Shown here one piece after another: positions 29,841 to 39,206 of a stretch of 64,000 bases of DNA (positions within the stretch are counted from its first letter, which is position 1; every line of letters begins with the position of its first letter). A model generated the notes under the pieces. It was not told the DNA's origin. It worked only from the letters and a program-made list of their open reading frames with translations, and ran no database searches. Where the stretch lies: contig JASCIV010000024.1 in NCBI GenBank assembly GCA_030374735.1, positions 1 through 64,000 of the forward strand. Reading direction: 5' to 3'. The translations under genes were made by a program, and so were the position numbers. Source of the DNA: Gracilaria caudata (taxonomy: Eukaryota > Rhodophyta > Florideophyceae > Gracilariales > Gracilariaceae).

Positions 29841-30730
29841 ATGAAGATTCTTTCTCTCATTTTGTTACGCGCGTTGCCGCAAGAGGCCGAGGCTACCACT
29901 CTGGCCTCTGCTTACATGCTCGACGACTTTAACTTCTTTCAACGCGAGAGGTACGTTTCACCTCCATTTGCCCCTAAGCTTCCTTCTATCTTTCCACCCG
30001 CTCACCGTCCCAAAATTCCGTGCGACAGCGTGAAGCAGTTCACTACCTTTGTCTCAAGGACAGTCGGCAAGCGCGTCGAACTCGGTCAGAGAAGCTCAGT
30101 TGAACACGAAGGCTATCTCGTCCACGTGCACGTTCGTTCCAATGGCTTGTCCGCTGTCGCCGTCTGTGATAGAGAATATCCTTCGCGCGTAGCGTTTACG
30201 TTGCTCATGAAGATGCAACACGACTTCATGGAAGCTCATTCTGAAGCGACATGGCTTTCCACCACTGAACCATTGCCTTTTGCTCCGCTAGATGAAATGA
30301 TTCGCAAGTATCAGGATCCACATGAAGCTGATGCCATCATGAAGATTCAAAAAGACCTCGATGAGACAAAGATTATCTTGCACAAGACCATTGATAGCGT
30401 GCTTGAACGTGGCGTCAAGCTTGACAATTTGGTGGAGAAGAGTACCGACCTCTCTGCGCAGTCCAAGATGTACGTTTCATGCCTATGCTTGGATGTGGTT
30501 CGCAGCGTACAGCCGTCCTTTTGTTACACATCTAACCTTCTCCCGACATGCGCGCTGTTCGTACCTCACACACAAACCCCTACCAACGCAGGTTTTATAA
30601 GGTACGTTGTCCCTTGCTACAGCTCTCCCTCGCATGCCGCTTCATTTGTGCTAACTCAGGCCACCCTTTTTTTCCGCTTTCTTTTCAACAGACCGCCAAG
30701 AAGCAAAACAGCTGCTGCAGCATGATGTAA
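29841..30730 (+). CDS. YKT6: YKT6 R-SNARE, four exons with a 10-nt microexon
   Basis: Exons 29841-29950, 30029-30469, 30592-30601 and 30692-30730 give 199 residues (human YKT6 has 198). A longin domain (about 1-130) is followed by a SNARE motif with 'DETKIILHKTIDSVLERG' (zero-layer Arg), and a C-terminus 'FYKTAKKQNSCCSMM'. C195 is the palmitoylation site and C196-S-M-M the farnesylation CAAX box. YKT6 mediates vesicle fusion at Golgi, endosome and vacuole. All three introns begin GTACGT and end AG; lengths 78, 122 and 90. Exon 3 is only GTTTTATAAG and encodes the conserved F-Y-K together with a split Met codon. Without it the conserved end is lost. Intron 1 is in frame and stop-free, so a naive frame runs through it. 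Confidence 0.95.
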
Positions 30731-31606
30731 CCAACACTTTTGAAGCCTCCCTTTTTTGCGAATCGTCCGTTCTTAATACCAACTGCTGTAAATGACCATG
30801 ATCTCTATACCCTGCGGATAAGATAATCTGGCTGCCCAGAGTACTCTATTTCTCCAACGAAGACAGTACTTTGCCAGAATTTCATGGCGTGCGCGCTATA
30901 AGTATATATAAGTATCGGTTAGCTGGCATCCTCAGAGCTCCATGCACCAAAGATCTGGTGGAGATGCAGTGCATTCTTGTAGTATGAGAGCAGAACAAGT
31001 GTCTCGCGTGGTGGACCAGACACCGCTTCGTTGCTACTGTTCCGGCAAGCTCACAGCGAAACATGAAGTACCGAGTAGATACGGCAAAGATTTGTACTCC
31101 AAACGGAACTGAGCGTTGCAGGTCCGACCCGAGAAGAGAGCAGGTTCGAAAAGAACAAGCCTTCTGCACGCTAGTGAAAGTCAACAAGGACCAATTTGAT
31201 CATTTTGTTCAATGGCGGCAGTATTTGTACTTCAGGAAGTATTCCATACAAAAGAAGTATGCCATGCTCTCGTTCTTCAGTCACTCGGTACGCTTTAGCC
31301 TCTTAAATCTCGACAGGTGAATGCACAAACATATTGATGGCGCTTTCTCTACCATGGGCGCCCGACTCGGGCAGCCCGAGATGCTCGTATCCCCGTCAAG
31401 CGCTGAACGCGAACCGCACCTGTATGATACAGGGTGTTACAATTACAGGTCTTGCACCCTTGGTAACGCGAATCAGTGGACACGTTTACATATTTTCGCA
31501 CCACAAGAAACGGCAATTCAGTCCCCTGGGCTGTGTGCTGAGCACCACGACAGCCATCGTTGTTGATGCTGTGTTTGTCATCGGTCAAGCCTGAGCTGTC
31601 TTCACT
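30731..31606. other. intergenic between YKT6 and NDUFA5
   Basis: No supportable gene. It has a TATATATA-like patch (about 30898-30912) and the short palindrome CTCGGGC-A-GCCCGAG (31366-31380). Plus frames at 31063-31320 and 31321-31594 have no recognisable features. Confidence 0.5.
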
Positions 31607-32112
31607 ATGCTTCGGATTTTAGCGAAACGGGCGTTCACTCCTTCGCTCCGACGATTCACAACGCAGATTCAAGAACCCGGTCCGGTTGGTCTGTTCGCCG
31701 GGGACGATCCACGAGCGGTAAGCATACATCTTCAATTGTCATCAACAGCGGAATTCGATCCCTCCTGTTCATCTGTCCTAACGCGTGATCTAAAATTGGC
31801 CCACTTACATCGTTCAACGCCTTGAGGTAGACTCTCGTCCAGCTTTATAAACAAACTCTAGATGCACTGAAAGGGATTCCGGAAACGGCTACGTACAGAG
31901 TCAACGTGGAGAAGATAACCAACTATCGAATGGGAATTGTCAGCGAAAATGAAGATATCGCTAAGATTGAGGATACACTAAATATTGGCCAGATCCAGGA
32001 GGTTATCGAGCAAGCTGAAGACGAACTCCAACTAATTCCTCACATGATACAATGGAAGCCGTGGGAAATGAAAGATGGAGAGAAACCTGTCGTCATAACT
32101 GTGGTTGACTGA
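31607..32112 (+). CDS. NDUFA5: mitochondrial complex I subunit NDUFA5 (B13)
   Basis: Exons 31607-31717 and 31831-32112 give 130 residues. The intron (113 bp) begins GTAAGC, has CCTAACG as a likely branch site and ends GTAG. Its removal joins DPRA to TLVQLYKQTLDALKGIP in phase 0. Family signatures: 'GPVGL' near the start, 'LYKQTLDALKGIPETATYR', and 'IQEVIEQAEDELQLIPHMIQWKPWE' near the end. NDUFA5 is an accessory subunit of the matrix arm of NADH:ubiquinone oxidoreductase. The Arg/Ser/Thr-rich first about 25 residues (MLRILAKRAFTPSLRRFTT) look like a mitochondrial presequence. Confidence 0.92.
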
Positions 32113-32390
32113 AAGAGTGGAGCTCCTTTTTATTCTTGGATCGAAAAGCACTCAGTAAAGGTAATTTCCGTGGCGGAACGAAAGAGAGTGGACGAAGAGG
32201 CTTAACGCAGGTGAATGGCACTCGTGATTTGATACCCCCTTTGGCTCATGGATGGGCCATTTAGAAGCAAAAGGCCGTTCGAAATCGGCCTTCAGTGCTT
32301 CTTAATATGGGTCCTGCGATAATTTCTAAAAGCTAGAGCTATTGAGTGAAAACAAGTCTTACGTAAAAGTGGCATAGTTTCTCGTAGGAG

Positions 32391-33965
32391 TCAAGAGCTC
32401 TTGGAATTCTTTCTCAACAACCTATTCTGAGAAGTGCCTGGCCCTTCTGCGGGTGTCTCATACGCGGACGGTGGAGCAGGTGGTGGGGGAGGGGTCGGTA
32501 CAGTGGACGATTGATAGCCCGTACCTGACTGCACTGATGGCGGCATCGGGTAACTCGAGGACGGAGGTCTAGGGGGTGGAGGTGGTGGCGGTGGCGATGA
32601 ATAAGTCGCGGCTGACGACGTCTGAGGAAGCGACGAATGCTGATAACTAGTTGCTGATCGGCCCTGAGAAGAATGGTAATCAGGCGAATTCAAAGGAGAG
32701 GATAATGACTGAGATGGATTGTAGACGTAATTCATCGGATTAGAAGACGGAGGGTTCGGCGGCTGAGATCGATACATGTTTGAATCAAGCGCGCCACTCC
32801 CCGGTGTTACATGCGACATATATGGATCGTAACCAGGTGTTGCCTGAGGCGCAGAAACCGGCGAAGCTGAAGGTCGAGGGGCATAATCGGGTGGGGGTGG
32901 TGGACGCGATGTATCTGAGGTCCTTGGAGAAGTGCTCGGGATAGCATAGCTCGGTGGAGCGGATGTGTGAGGCGGAGGGGCATACCCGTTCGAAGAAGGC
33001 GGTGGAGGAGGAGGGGGAGGGGATTGCGGCATTGGTGAGTACGATGCCCCATACCCAGAAGACACATCATCTGGCGGGGGTGCTGTAGGAGCAGTGTCTA
33101 CTCGAGGAAACGGTGCGCTTTCTCCGCTCGGGCCGTACGGTGGATATGCAACGTTTGCCGGAGGTATCTGAGAATTGGCGTCATTGGATTGGCCTTTGTT
33201 CTCTGATGATATCCATGGTCGATGGTCTGAACGAAGTAGAACTCTGTGACCGAGACCAATTTCATCAGCCTTAGAGACGATCATCCTCAAAGGATTTGCT
33301 TCGAAGTAGTGTCGTTGTAGTAGTAGCATAGCTGACAAGGCGCGATCCGTGACGGCGAGACGTTCCACTTCTATGGCATCCATTTCAGCATATATATTTC
33401 TGTTTATGCTGGCCAATTCTTGGGCAAGGTCTTGCACTTTGGTTTGATTGCGCGAGCGCCGCTCTATATCCTTTTGCGAAATAGGGTTTCGTCGTTTAGC
33501 TTCACTTTGAATCATCTGGCGTGTCTTCGAATCATAGTATTTATGCTGACGGATTATTTCCAGACGTTTCTCATGCATGCTCTCGGTATTATCTATTCGT
33601 GAGATTAGAGAGTTAAGTTCCTTCTTTGATAAATCCAAACGCTGTACGGCGTTGAAGTTGGGCTCGACCGTGTTCGATTCAGGGGTATCTAATCGTGATT
33701 TAGCTGTCTGCAAATCCTTTAAGAGAGTCAGAACCGGAACATCGTTTTCTGGGTATATGGAAGATCCAATCGACTCAAAAGAAGAGAAAGTACTGAAAAT
33801 TGAGTTCCAAGCTTCTTCGTTTGAGACGATGCAACTCAAGAGAGATTGCACAGATGTACGCCACTGATAGAGAGTATTCTTGGTCGCGGAAAGGGATTCA
33901 TCTTGCTTGATGATTTTCTTCTTGGTCGTACCCTTGGCAAGGGAAACCTTGAGGCCGTGAATCAT
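32391..33965 (-). CDS. BAR-domain-like protein with proline-rich tail
   Basis: 524 residues. The first about 245 are helical with the spacing of a BAR-type coiled coil ('HKYYDSKTRQMIQSEAKRR' and a last helix 'ALSAMLLLQRHYFEANP'). Residues 280-510 are a low-complexity Pro/Ser/Tyr tail with PPPPPP runs and PPYG/PPSY motifs, suited to binding SH3, WW or profilin. A role in membrane curvature and actin-linked endocytosis is inferred. It shares its helical core with the neighbour at 35194-36537 ('YY-x-SK', 'ERR-RNQ/E-K', 'NPx'), so the two are paralogs in tandem on the same strand. The ATG at 33965 is the first in frame. Confidence 0.65.
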   Translation of the reverse strand: MIHGLKVSLAKGTTKKKIIKQDESLSATKNTLYQWRTSVQSLLSCIVSNEEAWNSIFSTFSSFESIGSSIYPENDVPVLTLLKDLQTAKSRLDTPESNTVEPNFNAVQRLDLSKKELNSLISRIDNTESMHEKRLEIIRQHKYYDSKTRQMIQSEAKRRNPISQKDIERRSRNQTKVQDLAQELASINRNIYAEMDAIEVERLAVTDRALSAMLLLQRHYFEANPLRMIVSKADEIGLGHRVLLRSDHRPWISSENKGQSNDANSQIPPANVAYPPYGPSGESAPFPRVDTAPTAPPPDDVSSGYGASYSPMPQSPPPPPPPPSSNGYAPPPHTSAPPSYAIPSTSPRTSDTSRPPPPPDYAPRPSASPVSAPQATPGYDPYMSHVTPGSGALDSNMYRSQPPNPPSSNPMNYVYNPSQSLSSPLNSPDYHSSQGRSATSYQHSSLPQTSSAATYSSPPPPPPPPRPPSSSYPMPPSVQSGTGYQSSTVPTPPPPPAPPSAYETPAEGPGTSQNRLLRKNSKSS

Positions 33966-35193
33966 TGCGCGAACATCCGCTCGCCGGAGACAAGTGGGCC
34001 AGACCAGTTTGGACAAATACTCTGGTAAAGGGATATTATCAATGTTGGTTTGAACCTTTCAAAGGTGGACAATAATAGAAGCGGGGTGAGCCGGATATGA
34101 TTGAAGAGTAGAAAGGAAATCTGGAGTGAGGTGTGAGCCGCAGAAGAAAAGCGTAGTGTTACTGTAGAAGGCGGTGGTGTGTGTGTCGAGAGCCCTTGCG
34201 GAGCGACCGTCGTGAGACGGAGAATCTATACACGTCGGTGGCGCTGCGACAAGCGCCTGGTGACGCCATAGCCCTTGTAAGGTTGAAGGGATAGCTTTCA
34301 TCGCTGGAGTTGAGATGTTGAGTCCGTGTATCCCTTTTTGAAGGTGGATAAAAAAGGAAAGCCATACAGCGTGGCATTTTGCACTGCTGGACCATCAACA
34401 TTTGAGTTGTTCACCAACCTAGAGCTGAATGGCCAATCACAGAGAGGCACGAATGACAGGTACGATAAGACATACAGTGATGTTATGTCAGTTACATTAC
34501 AGATTACCGGGCAGATGACCTGTAGCTGAGATCTGGGTAATACCCGATAACACTGGCACTGCTAACGGATGCAGGCAGTTCACGCCGCCTAGAAAAGCTC
34601 CTTCAGCACCTCCGTTGTTTGTTGTTTTGCAACGCATAACTCACATCATTTCTCCATACGCGAGGGTTTGCTTAGAACCCCAACACCTATGACACCTCTC
34701 GACAAATCGATAGCACCACTTTTCTATAGTAGATACCATTACCTTCGCACATTGATCGAGCAGTGTGCTCAGCAGACTACCCTCTAATAAGCCTGATGCA
34801 CTGCTCAACGAAAGTTGTGCAATCACGTTAATGTAGAACAAAAGAGATAGATACAGCACAACAGGAATATGCAAATAGTTTAAAATCGTAACGATTACAA
34901 CTTGCCTGGAGAGGAGCAATAGCGGGAAACAGCGATATTCTGCACCTCGTCAAGAACATGTAGATGTAAGGGCATCGAAATTATTACTGCGTACAATAGT
35001 TACTATACGTAACTACTATCCAAAACTGCACCATTTAGCAGTCTTCATGACAGTTAGTCAACATTATTCTAAACTACGATAACAACTTGAGCGGAGCAGG
35101 TTGCTAGATATTGGCAACGAAGAAAGCGACATGGCTCAAGTGTCAGCCAGCTTGGATCCCCATCACTCGCAGGAGAACATGCACATTTCAACG
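33966..35193. other. intergenic between the two BAR-like genes
   Basis: 1.2 kb. It contains a copy of the 43-bp repeat (34657-34699). No supportable gene. Confidence 0.55.
34657..34699 (+). repeat. 43-bp dispersed repeat, copy 2
   Basis: TACGCGAGGGTTTGCTTAG, then AACCCCAACACCTATGACACCTCT. Nearly the same as 13347-13389, at an unrelated locus. Confidence 0.75.
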
Positions 35194-36537
35194 TTAAGTA
35201 GTTGGATACAGGCGGGGATCATTTTCCATGTTCGGGCTTTCAGTTCCAGTGCTTATGTGAACATCTATTGAAGTAGTGTCTTGCAAGTTAACCTTGGCCC
35301 TCGTGGCTACTGCACCCATTCCCAAAGAACTCAAATGCTGGAGTCGGTCATTATGCGCAGAAGCGGTTCTTACAGCCGACGCAGTAAGGACCATTCCTTT
35401 TCCTTCCTTGTTCTCACCCTCTGCCCCGCTTGTCTTCTCACTAGCCTCCGTTTCCAGTGTATTTCGGCGACCATGACTTGTTTCGATACCTAAAGATTTG
35501 GCCCTATGCACCCCCCGATAACTTCGCAGAAAATTTTTGATGCCATCGGTACCTGGCAAAGAGCGCATATTCTGGTCGACATGAATTGGTTCTTGGACAA
35601 TATCTTTCATACGGACGCTTCGTTTTCTGTGGGGAATAGACCTAACGGTTTCATTCCCGGAAGCTTTCGAAACAGAGGTCTGACGCTCAACATGATTGTC
35701 GGGGTTTGACAGGCTGGCGTTGTGGAGGATGGGGCTCGGCGCCCTGGGGGGCTGTTCTATATCATCGGACTGGCAACTGGGAAACGTAAGGGACGCCAGA
35801 CGCGTGGTATTTGTATACCCGTACAGCTCATATAACGCTCTTGGAGAAACAGACTTTGTCAAAAGTGGAAGAACGGTCTGCATAGGGTTCAAAGAAAAAT
35901 AAAAATGCTGAGCTCGAACATAGGTGTTCATAACCATCTCCAATAGTAGTTGCTTCTTGTCCAACGCCTTTTGTAGTTCTTTCTGAAGTTTCTCAGTCTG
36001 ATAGGACAATTGAGTGGAGTAGTCCGTCAACTTTTGTTCATTCCTCAGTCGTCTTTCCGCCTCCTTATCTGTGATCTTTCTTCTTCTTGCAGTCTCTGTT
36101 GAGCGAATGGTTTCAAGTTTTGACGCATAGTACTGCTTGTTCTTCAGTGCAGACACGCAGTCCATTTGGGTCTCACGCAGCAATCGTATACAGTCGTTAA
36201 AGGCACGCAGTTCAGCAACAGTTCTTGCGCGCTCATCTTGCAGTGCATCACCCGCGGCAGGCTTCAAGACACACTGACCAGCTGTAGAAAGTTGATCGAG
36301 CGGTGCTTGCATAGGATGAGTTTCGGAAAACACCTGCTGAGCAGTCTTAGCCATGGTGCAAATATTGTACGCAAGCGAGGCCCATATCTTTTCATTCTCC
36401 TCAAACGCGGCTTGAAGCTGAGGGAACCATCTTCGTAACTCGGTGAGAATTCTGTCGGCTTCTCGGAGACGCTGGTCAGTCTCAAGCAGAGACTTCTCCC
36501 CTTTGGTAGAGAAGGCGAGCTTCAGCTCGTGAAGCAT
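35194..36537 (-). CDS. BAR-domain-like protein, paralog
   Basis: 447 residues from ATG 36537. A helical region (about 1-245) has the same pattern as the 32391-33965 protein, including 'NKQYYASKLETIR', 'KEAERRLRNEQKL' and 'AQHFYFSLNPMQ'. The C-terminal about 180 residues are polar and disordered, but differ from the other paralog in having no long polyproline (one PPRAPSP). Likely a membrane-shaping or lipid-binding coiled coil, by analogy only. Adjacent paralogs suggest tandem duplication followed by tail divergence. No intron. Confidence 0.6.
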   Translation of the reverse strand: MLHELKLAFSTKGEKSLLETDQRLREADRILTELRRWFPQLQAAFEENEKIWASLAYNICTMAKTAQQVFSETHPMQAPLDQLSTAGQCVLKPAAGDALQDERARTVAELRAFNDCIRLLRETQMDCVSALKNKQYYASKLETIRSTETARRRKITDKEAERRLRNEQKLTDYSTQLSYQTEKLQKELQKALDKKQLLLEMVMNTYVRAQHFYFSLNPMQTVLPLLTKSVSPRALYELYGYTNTTRLASLTFPSCQSDDIEQPPRAPSPILHNASLSNPDNHVERQTSVSKASGNETVRSIPHRKRSVRMKDIVQEPIHVDQNMRSLPGTDGIKNFLRSYRGVHRAKSLGIETSHGRRNTLETEASEKTSGAEGENKEGKGMVLTASAVRTASAHNDRLQHLSSLGMGAVATRAKVNLQDTTSIDVHISTGTESPNMENDPRLYPTT

Positions 36538-37201
36538 GTCGCACACGCTGTTACTCCGGGACCAGCGGCGGGGATAAGGACAGCCCCGCTATTTTCGCTG
36601 TTTGCTGCGACTCAGGTACCGTCATGTCGATGACCATGATATTCATACAGCCTTTAGACGGTCCACCAGCTGCTGTTCGACCGCGCACCAGAAAGAGGCG
36701 GACACGAAACTGGCGGAAGACGTGCCTGCGCCACGACGGTCAGGTGGCGGCGACACATTGACACGATGATGTGGCATCGAGGGCTGCGAACGGCGACATG
36801 AACATGAAGTCAGCGACGCCCCAACGGACCCGGCAGCTGCCGGGGCTTCGCGACGCTATGATTGGCCACGCGATTTGCACGGAGCGCACTGCGGGCGCCA
36901 ATAGAAATGCACAGCGTCAATGCAGCGCGCGCGCACTCCCCAACCGCCCAAAAATTCGCGAGCGCGTCTTGAAGCACCGCCAAGCACGTCAGCGTGGAAG
37001 AACCGCAACAAACCGCACACGCCGACAGCGTGAGAGCAGGGAGCGGGAGACTCACGCGCGCCGAGAGAGAGAGAGAGAGCGAGGGTGAGCGAGAGAGAGC
37101 ACGCGGGCTTCCGCAGTAAGTGCACCCGTACCCAATAACGCACCGCAGCTCGCACACGCGCGCACGTGCCCATTCGATCACTCGTTGCATTGTGCTCAAG
37201 T
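36538..37201. promoter_or_regulatory. divergent upstream region, GC-rich
   Basis: Between BAR-like protein 2 (minus) and the RING protein (plus). It includes a GAGAGAGAGAGAG tract and related GA/CG repeats at about 37056-37108. Open frames on both strands are compositional. Confidence 0.45.
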
Positions 37202-37914
37202 ATGCCACAGTCGACGTCAACTGCCAGTCTTTCGCTTGCCGTTGGCGCTTCGCCGCGCCTCACCGTGACCAGCGCGCCCAGCGGCGTGCGCACGGCGGTT
37301 TTGGCGGGCGCTGCTGTCGTGTCCGGTCTGGTGTATCTTCTTCGACGAGGGCACGCCGATGGAGTCAGAAAACGTGTCGTCAAACGTCTCGACAAAATTG
37401 CGCCAAAGAGCAAGTATCAGCCGCATAAACACGCGCGCGGACACATTATTAACGCAGATTGTGAGTGTTCTATTGCTTTTACTCCATTCCCAAGCCGCTG
37501 TCTTCTGTACTAACAATCACAAAAGGTCCGGTGTGTTTGTGCGAGTTTGCGAGCGCCGGCGATAAACCGATCCGCGTGCTGGAATGTCGACATGCGCTGT
37601 GCTCAGATTGTCTTGAAGCGTGGGCGGTGCATTGCACAAAAGCTCATCTCAATCCCTCTCGCTTCGGTATAACGAGAGCCGGGCGCGTCGTTTCGTGGAC
37701 GCCCGGACCGAAGTGTCCTCTGTGTTGCGCGCGACTCAATTGTGTTCCTAAAGAAGATCTAAGAGAAGCCATAATTGCTGCCATCAATCACCGTGGTACA
37801 GCGCTTTCTACCATTATCGCGTATCAGTCACGACATTCTAATGATGACGCACTGGAGAATAGTTCGCCCAACTGGACAGCTACCGTTGCTTCTTCTTCTC
37901 ACCAGCATCAATAG
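37202..37914 (+). CDS. membrane-anchored RING-finger protein
   Basis: Exons 37202-37460 and 37526-37914 give 215 residues. The 65-bp intron begins GTGAGT, contains an exact TACTAAC branch site 17 bp from its AAAAG end, and splits a Cys codon (GCAGATT|GTCCG) that is the first RING cysteine. N-terminal part: Ser/Thr-rich, then one hydrophobic helix (about 31-47), then basic. The RING (about 87-160) reads CPVC, CRHALCSDC and CPLC, a C3HC4-type zinc finger. It probably acts as an E3 ubiquitin ligase at a membrane. Without splicing the first CxxC is lost. The ATG at 37202 is the first in frame. Confidence 0.82.
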
Positions 37915-37986
37915 AGTGTGTTGTATTGTTTGTTTGTTTTGTATTCTTAACAAATGTAAACTGTAACTGGATGTATGTGGTACAGG

Positions 37987-38418
37987 TCAATGGCGCGTTC
38001 TTTGTCGTTTCGCGGGCTTGAGCATGTGGTTTTGAAACCCCTTAAACGTATGTTTGAACTGGTTCAGCTCATCTTCGTGTGCCGCACACTGTTCGCAAAC
38101 TCCCCATCTTTCGGCCACCGCGGAGCAGTCAAAAGGCTTCTTTCCGAGTTCTTTGTTCACCTCGTTATGGACGATACACATCCACCTCGCAAAGGCAGGA
38201 CCTGTGCGAGCATCAGGAGGATTTCGCTGAATAATGTGTTGAAAAGACTGTGCGCAAGGTTCGCACGGATAGATTTGAGCAAAGTCGTTCATAAAACGAG
38301 TCAACCGTTGCTGTTGCTGTTGGGAGGGGCGCAGCGGATGTGAGGCTGCCAGCGTGTGCAGAAAGGTCCAAGTGGCTCGTCCAAGCGTCTCTGGGTTGAC
38401 ACCGTCTTCAGCAACCAT
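37987..38418 (-). CDS. ERV1: Erv1/ALR-type FAD sulfhydryl oxidase
   Basis: 143 residues from ATG 38418. It matches the ERV/ALR domain from residue 11: 'LGRATWTFLHTLAASHP', active-site C52-E-P-C55, 'FARWMCIVHNEVNKELGKKPFDCS' with the structural C81 and C98 and the FAD-contact HN-VN. The enzyme oxidises thiols, in mitochondria passing electrons from Mia40 to oxygen or cytochrome c. A C-terminal C108-x-x-C111 (VCEQC) is an extra pair that may shuttle electrons, as plant Erv1 has a C-terminal shuttle. The frame is open for 13 further codons 5' without ATG, so a short upstream exon cannot be excluded. It is tail-to-tail with the RING gene. Confidence 0.92.
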   Translation of the reverse strand: MVAEDGVNPETLGRATWTFLHTLAASHPLRPSQQQQQRLTRFMNDFAQIYPCEPCAQSFQHIIQRNPPDARTGPAFARWMCIVHNEVNKELGKKPFDCSAVAERWGVCEQCAAHEDELNQFKHTFKGFQNHMLKPAKRQRTRH

Positions 38419-38812
38419 ATCTCGAAGTGGATCAGAAAGAGACGTTTGAAGGCACACTGCTGCAGATATCTGGAAGGAGCGGATTCGAAGATAAACTCAC
38501 GCGCTCAAGGCGCAGCATGGCGCATCCTAGATGCACACTATGGAAGGTGCTGCCCGGTTCTGTTTGATCCAACAACGCTCGCCCGAAGTGGAGTCGCATG
38601 AAAGGAAAATTACAGTATTCTTAGCGGTCAGGTGCTGTAAGCCACAGCGGGACTTCATCGATGATGACCAAGCTGACATGAAGCGGGTGTCGATTCAAAG
38701 CTCCTTCCCCCCCTCCCCGCCCGAGCTCTTCCGGTTCGCGGTCGACCTTGGCTCGATCTGAAACCCATCTCAGTGAAGCACTGTGTTCTTCATCACCGTG
38801 CATTTTTGTGCC
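38419..38812. other. intergenic between divergent ERV1 and VMA21-like genes
   Basis: 394 bp, shared upstream region of two divergent genes. A possible 5' exon of ERV1 lies here but its splice sites are not convincing. Confidence 0.45.
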
Positions 38813-39178
38813 ATGTCATCCATTCAAGCAGGCCTGCAAGCCATAACTCAAGAGCCAGCGAATCAGCCCATCATCACTCGCTTCGTTCGATTCGCCGCTG
38901 CCTTGGCAGTTTTTCCAGTGCTGGCCTACTTTCTCGTACGGTATCTCATTGCGTACTTTGATCTCCCCGAAACTGGGTTGTTATCTTCGCCCATCCTCGG
39001 CGGTCTTGCAGCTGTTCTCACTGTCAACATCATCATATCTTCGTTTGCACTTCTCGCTCTGAAAGAGCCGTTTCAACCTCCCCGAAGCGCCCTGAGTGTT
39101 GCACTATCCGAATCAGAGCAGCAGCAACAACAACCAAAATCATCGCAAACGACAACGGAGAGGGAAAAGACTGAGTGA
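38813..39178 (+). CDS. VMA21: VMA21-like V-ATPase assembly protein
   Basis: 121 residues with two transmembrane helices ('FVRFAAALAVFPVLAYFLV' and 'LGGLAAVLTVNIIISSFALLALKE') separated by a short loop. This is the topology of VMA21, an ER chaperone for the V-ATPase Vo sector. The second helix with 'AAVLTVNII' matches the family well. The Gln/Ser/Thr-rich tail (about 93-121) has no clear KKxx or KxDxD ER-retrieval signal, unlike fungal VMA21. Start ATG 38813. Its stop lies only 28 bp before the TRMO start on the same strand. Confidence 0.7.
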   Translation: MSSIQAGLQAITQEPANQPIITRFVRFAAALAVFPVLAYFLVRYLIAYFDLPETGLLSSPILGGLAAVLTVNIIISSFALLALKEPFQPPRSALSVALSESEQQQQQPKSSQTTTEREKTE

Positions 39179-39206
39179 TCCCGCTCAAGCGCTTCACACC
39201 CCACCA

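Noticed and set aside
29583..30725. A single 380-codon frame covering YKT6
   Set aside because: It reads through a stop-free 78-bp intron and starts 258 bp before the conserved start, then runs into intron 2. The four-exon model reproduces the family length and C-terminus exactly.
30882..31600. Short frames between YKT6 and NDUFA5
   Set aside because: No domain, several overlapping on both strands, no good start context.
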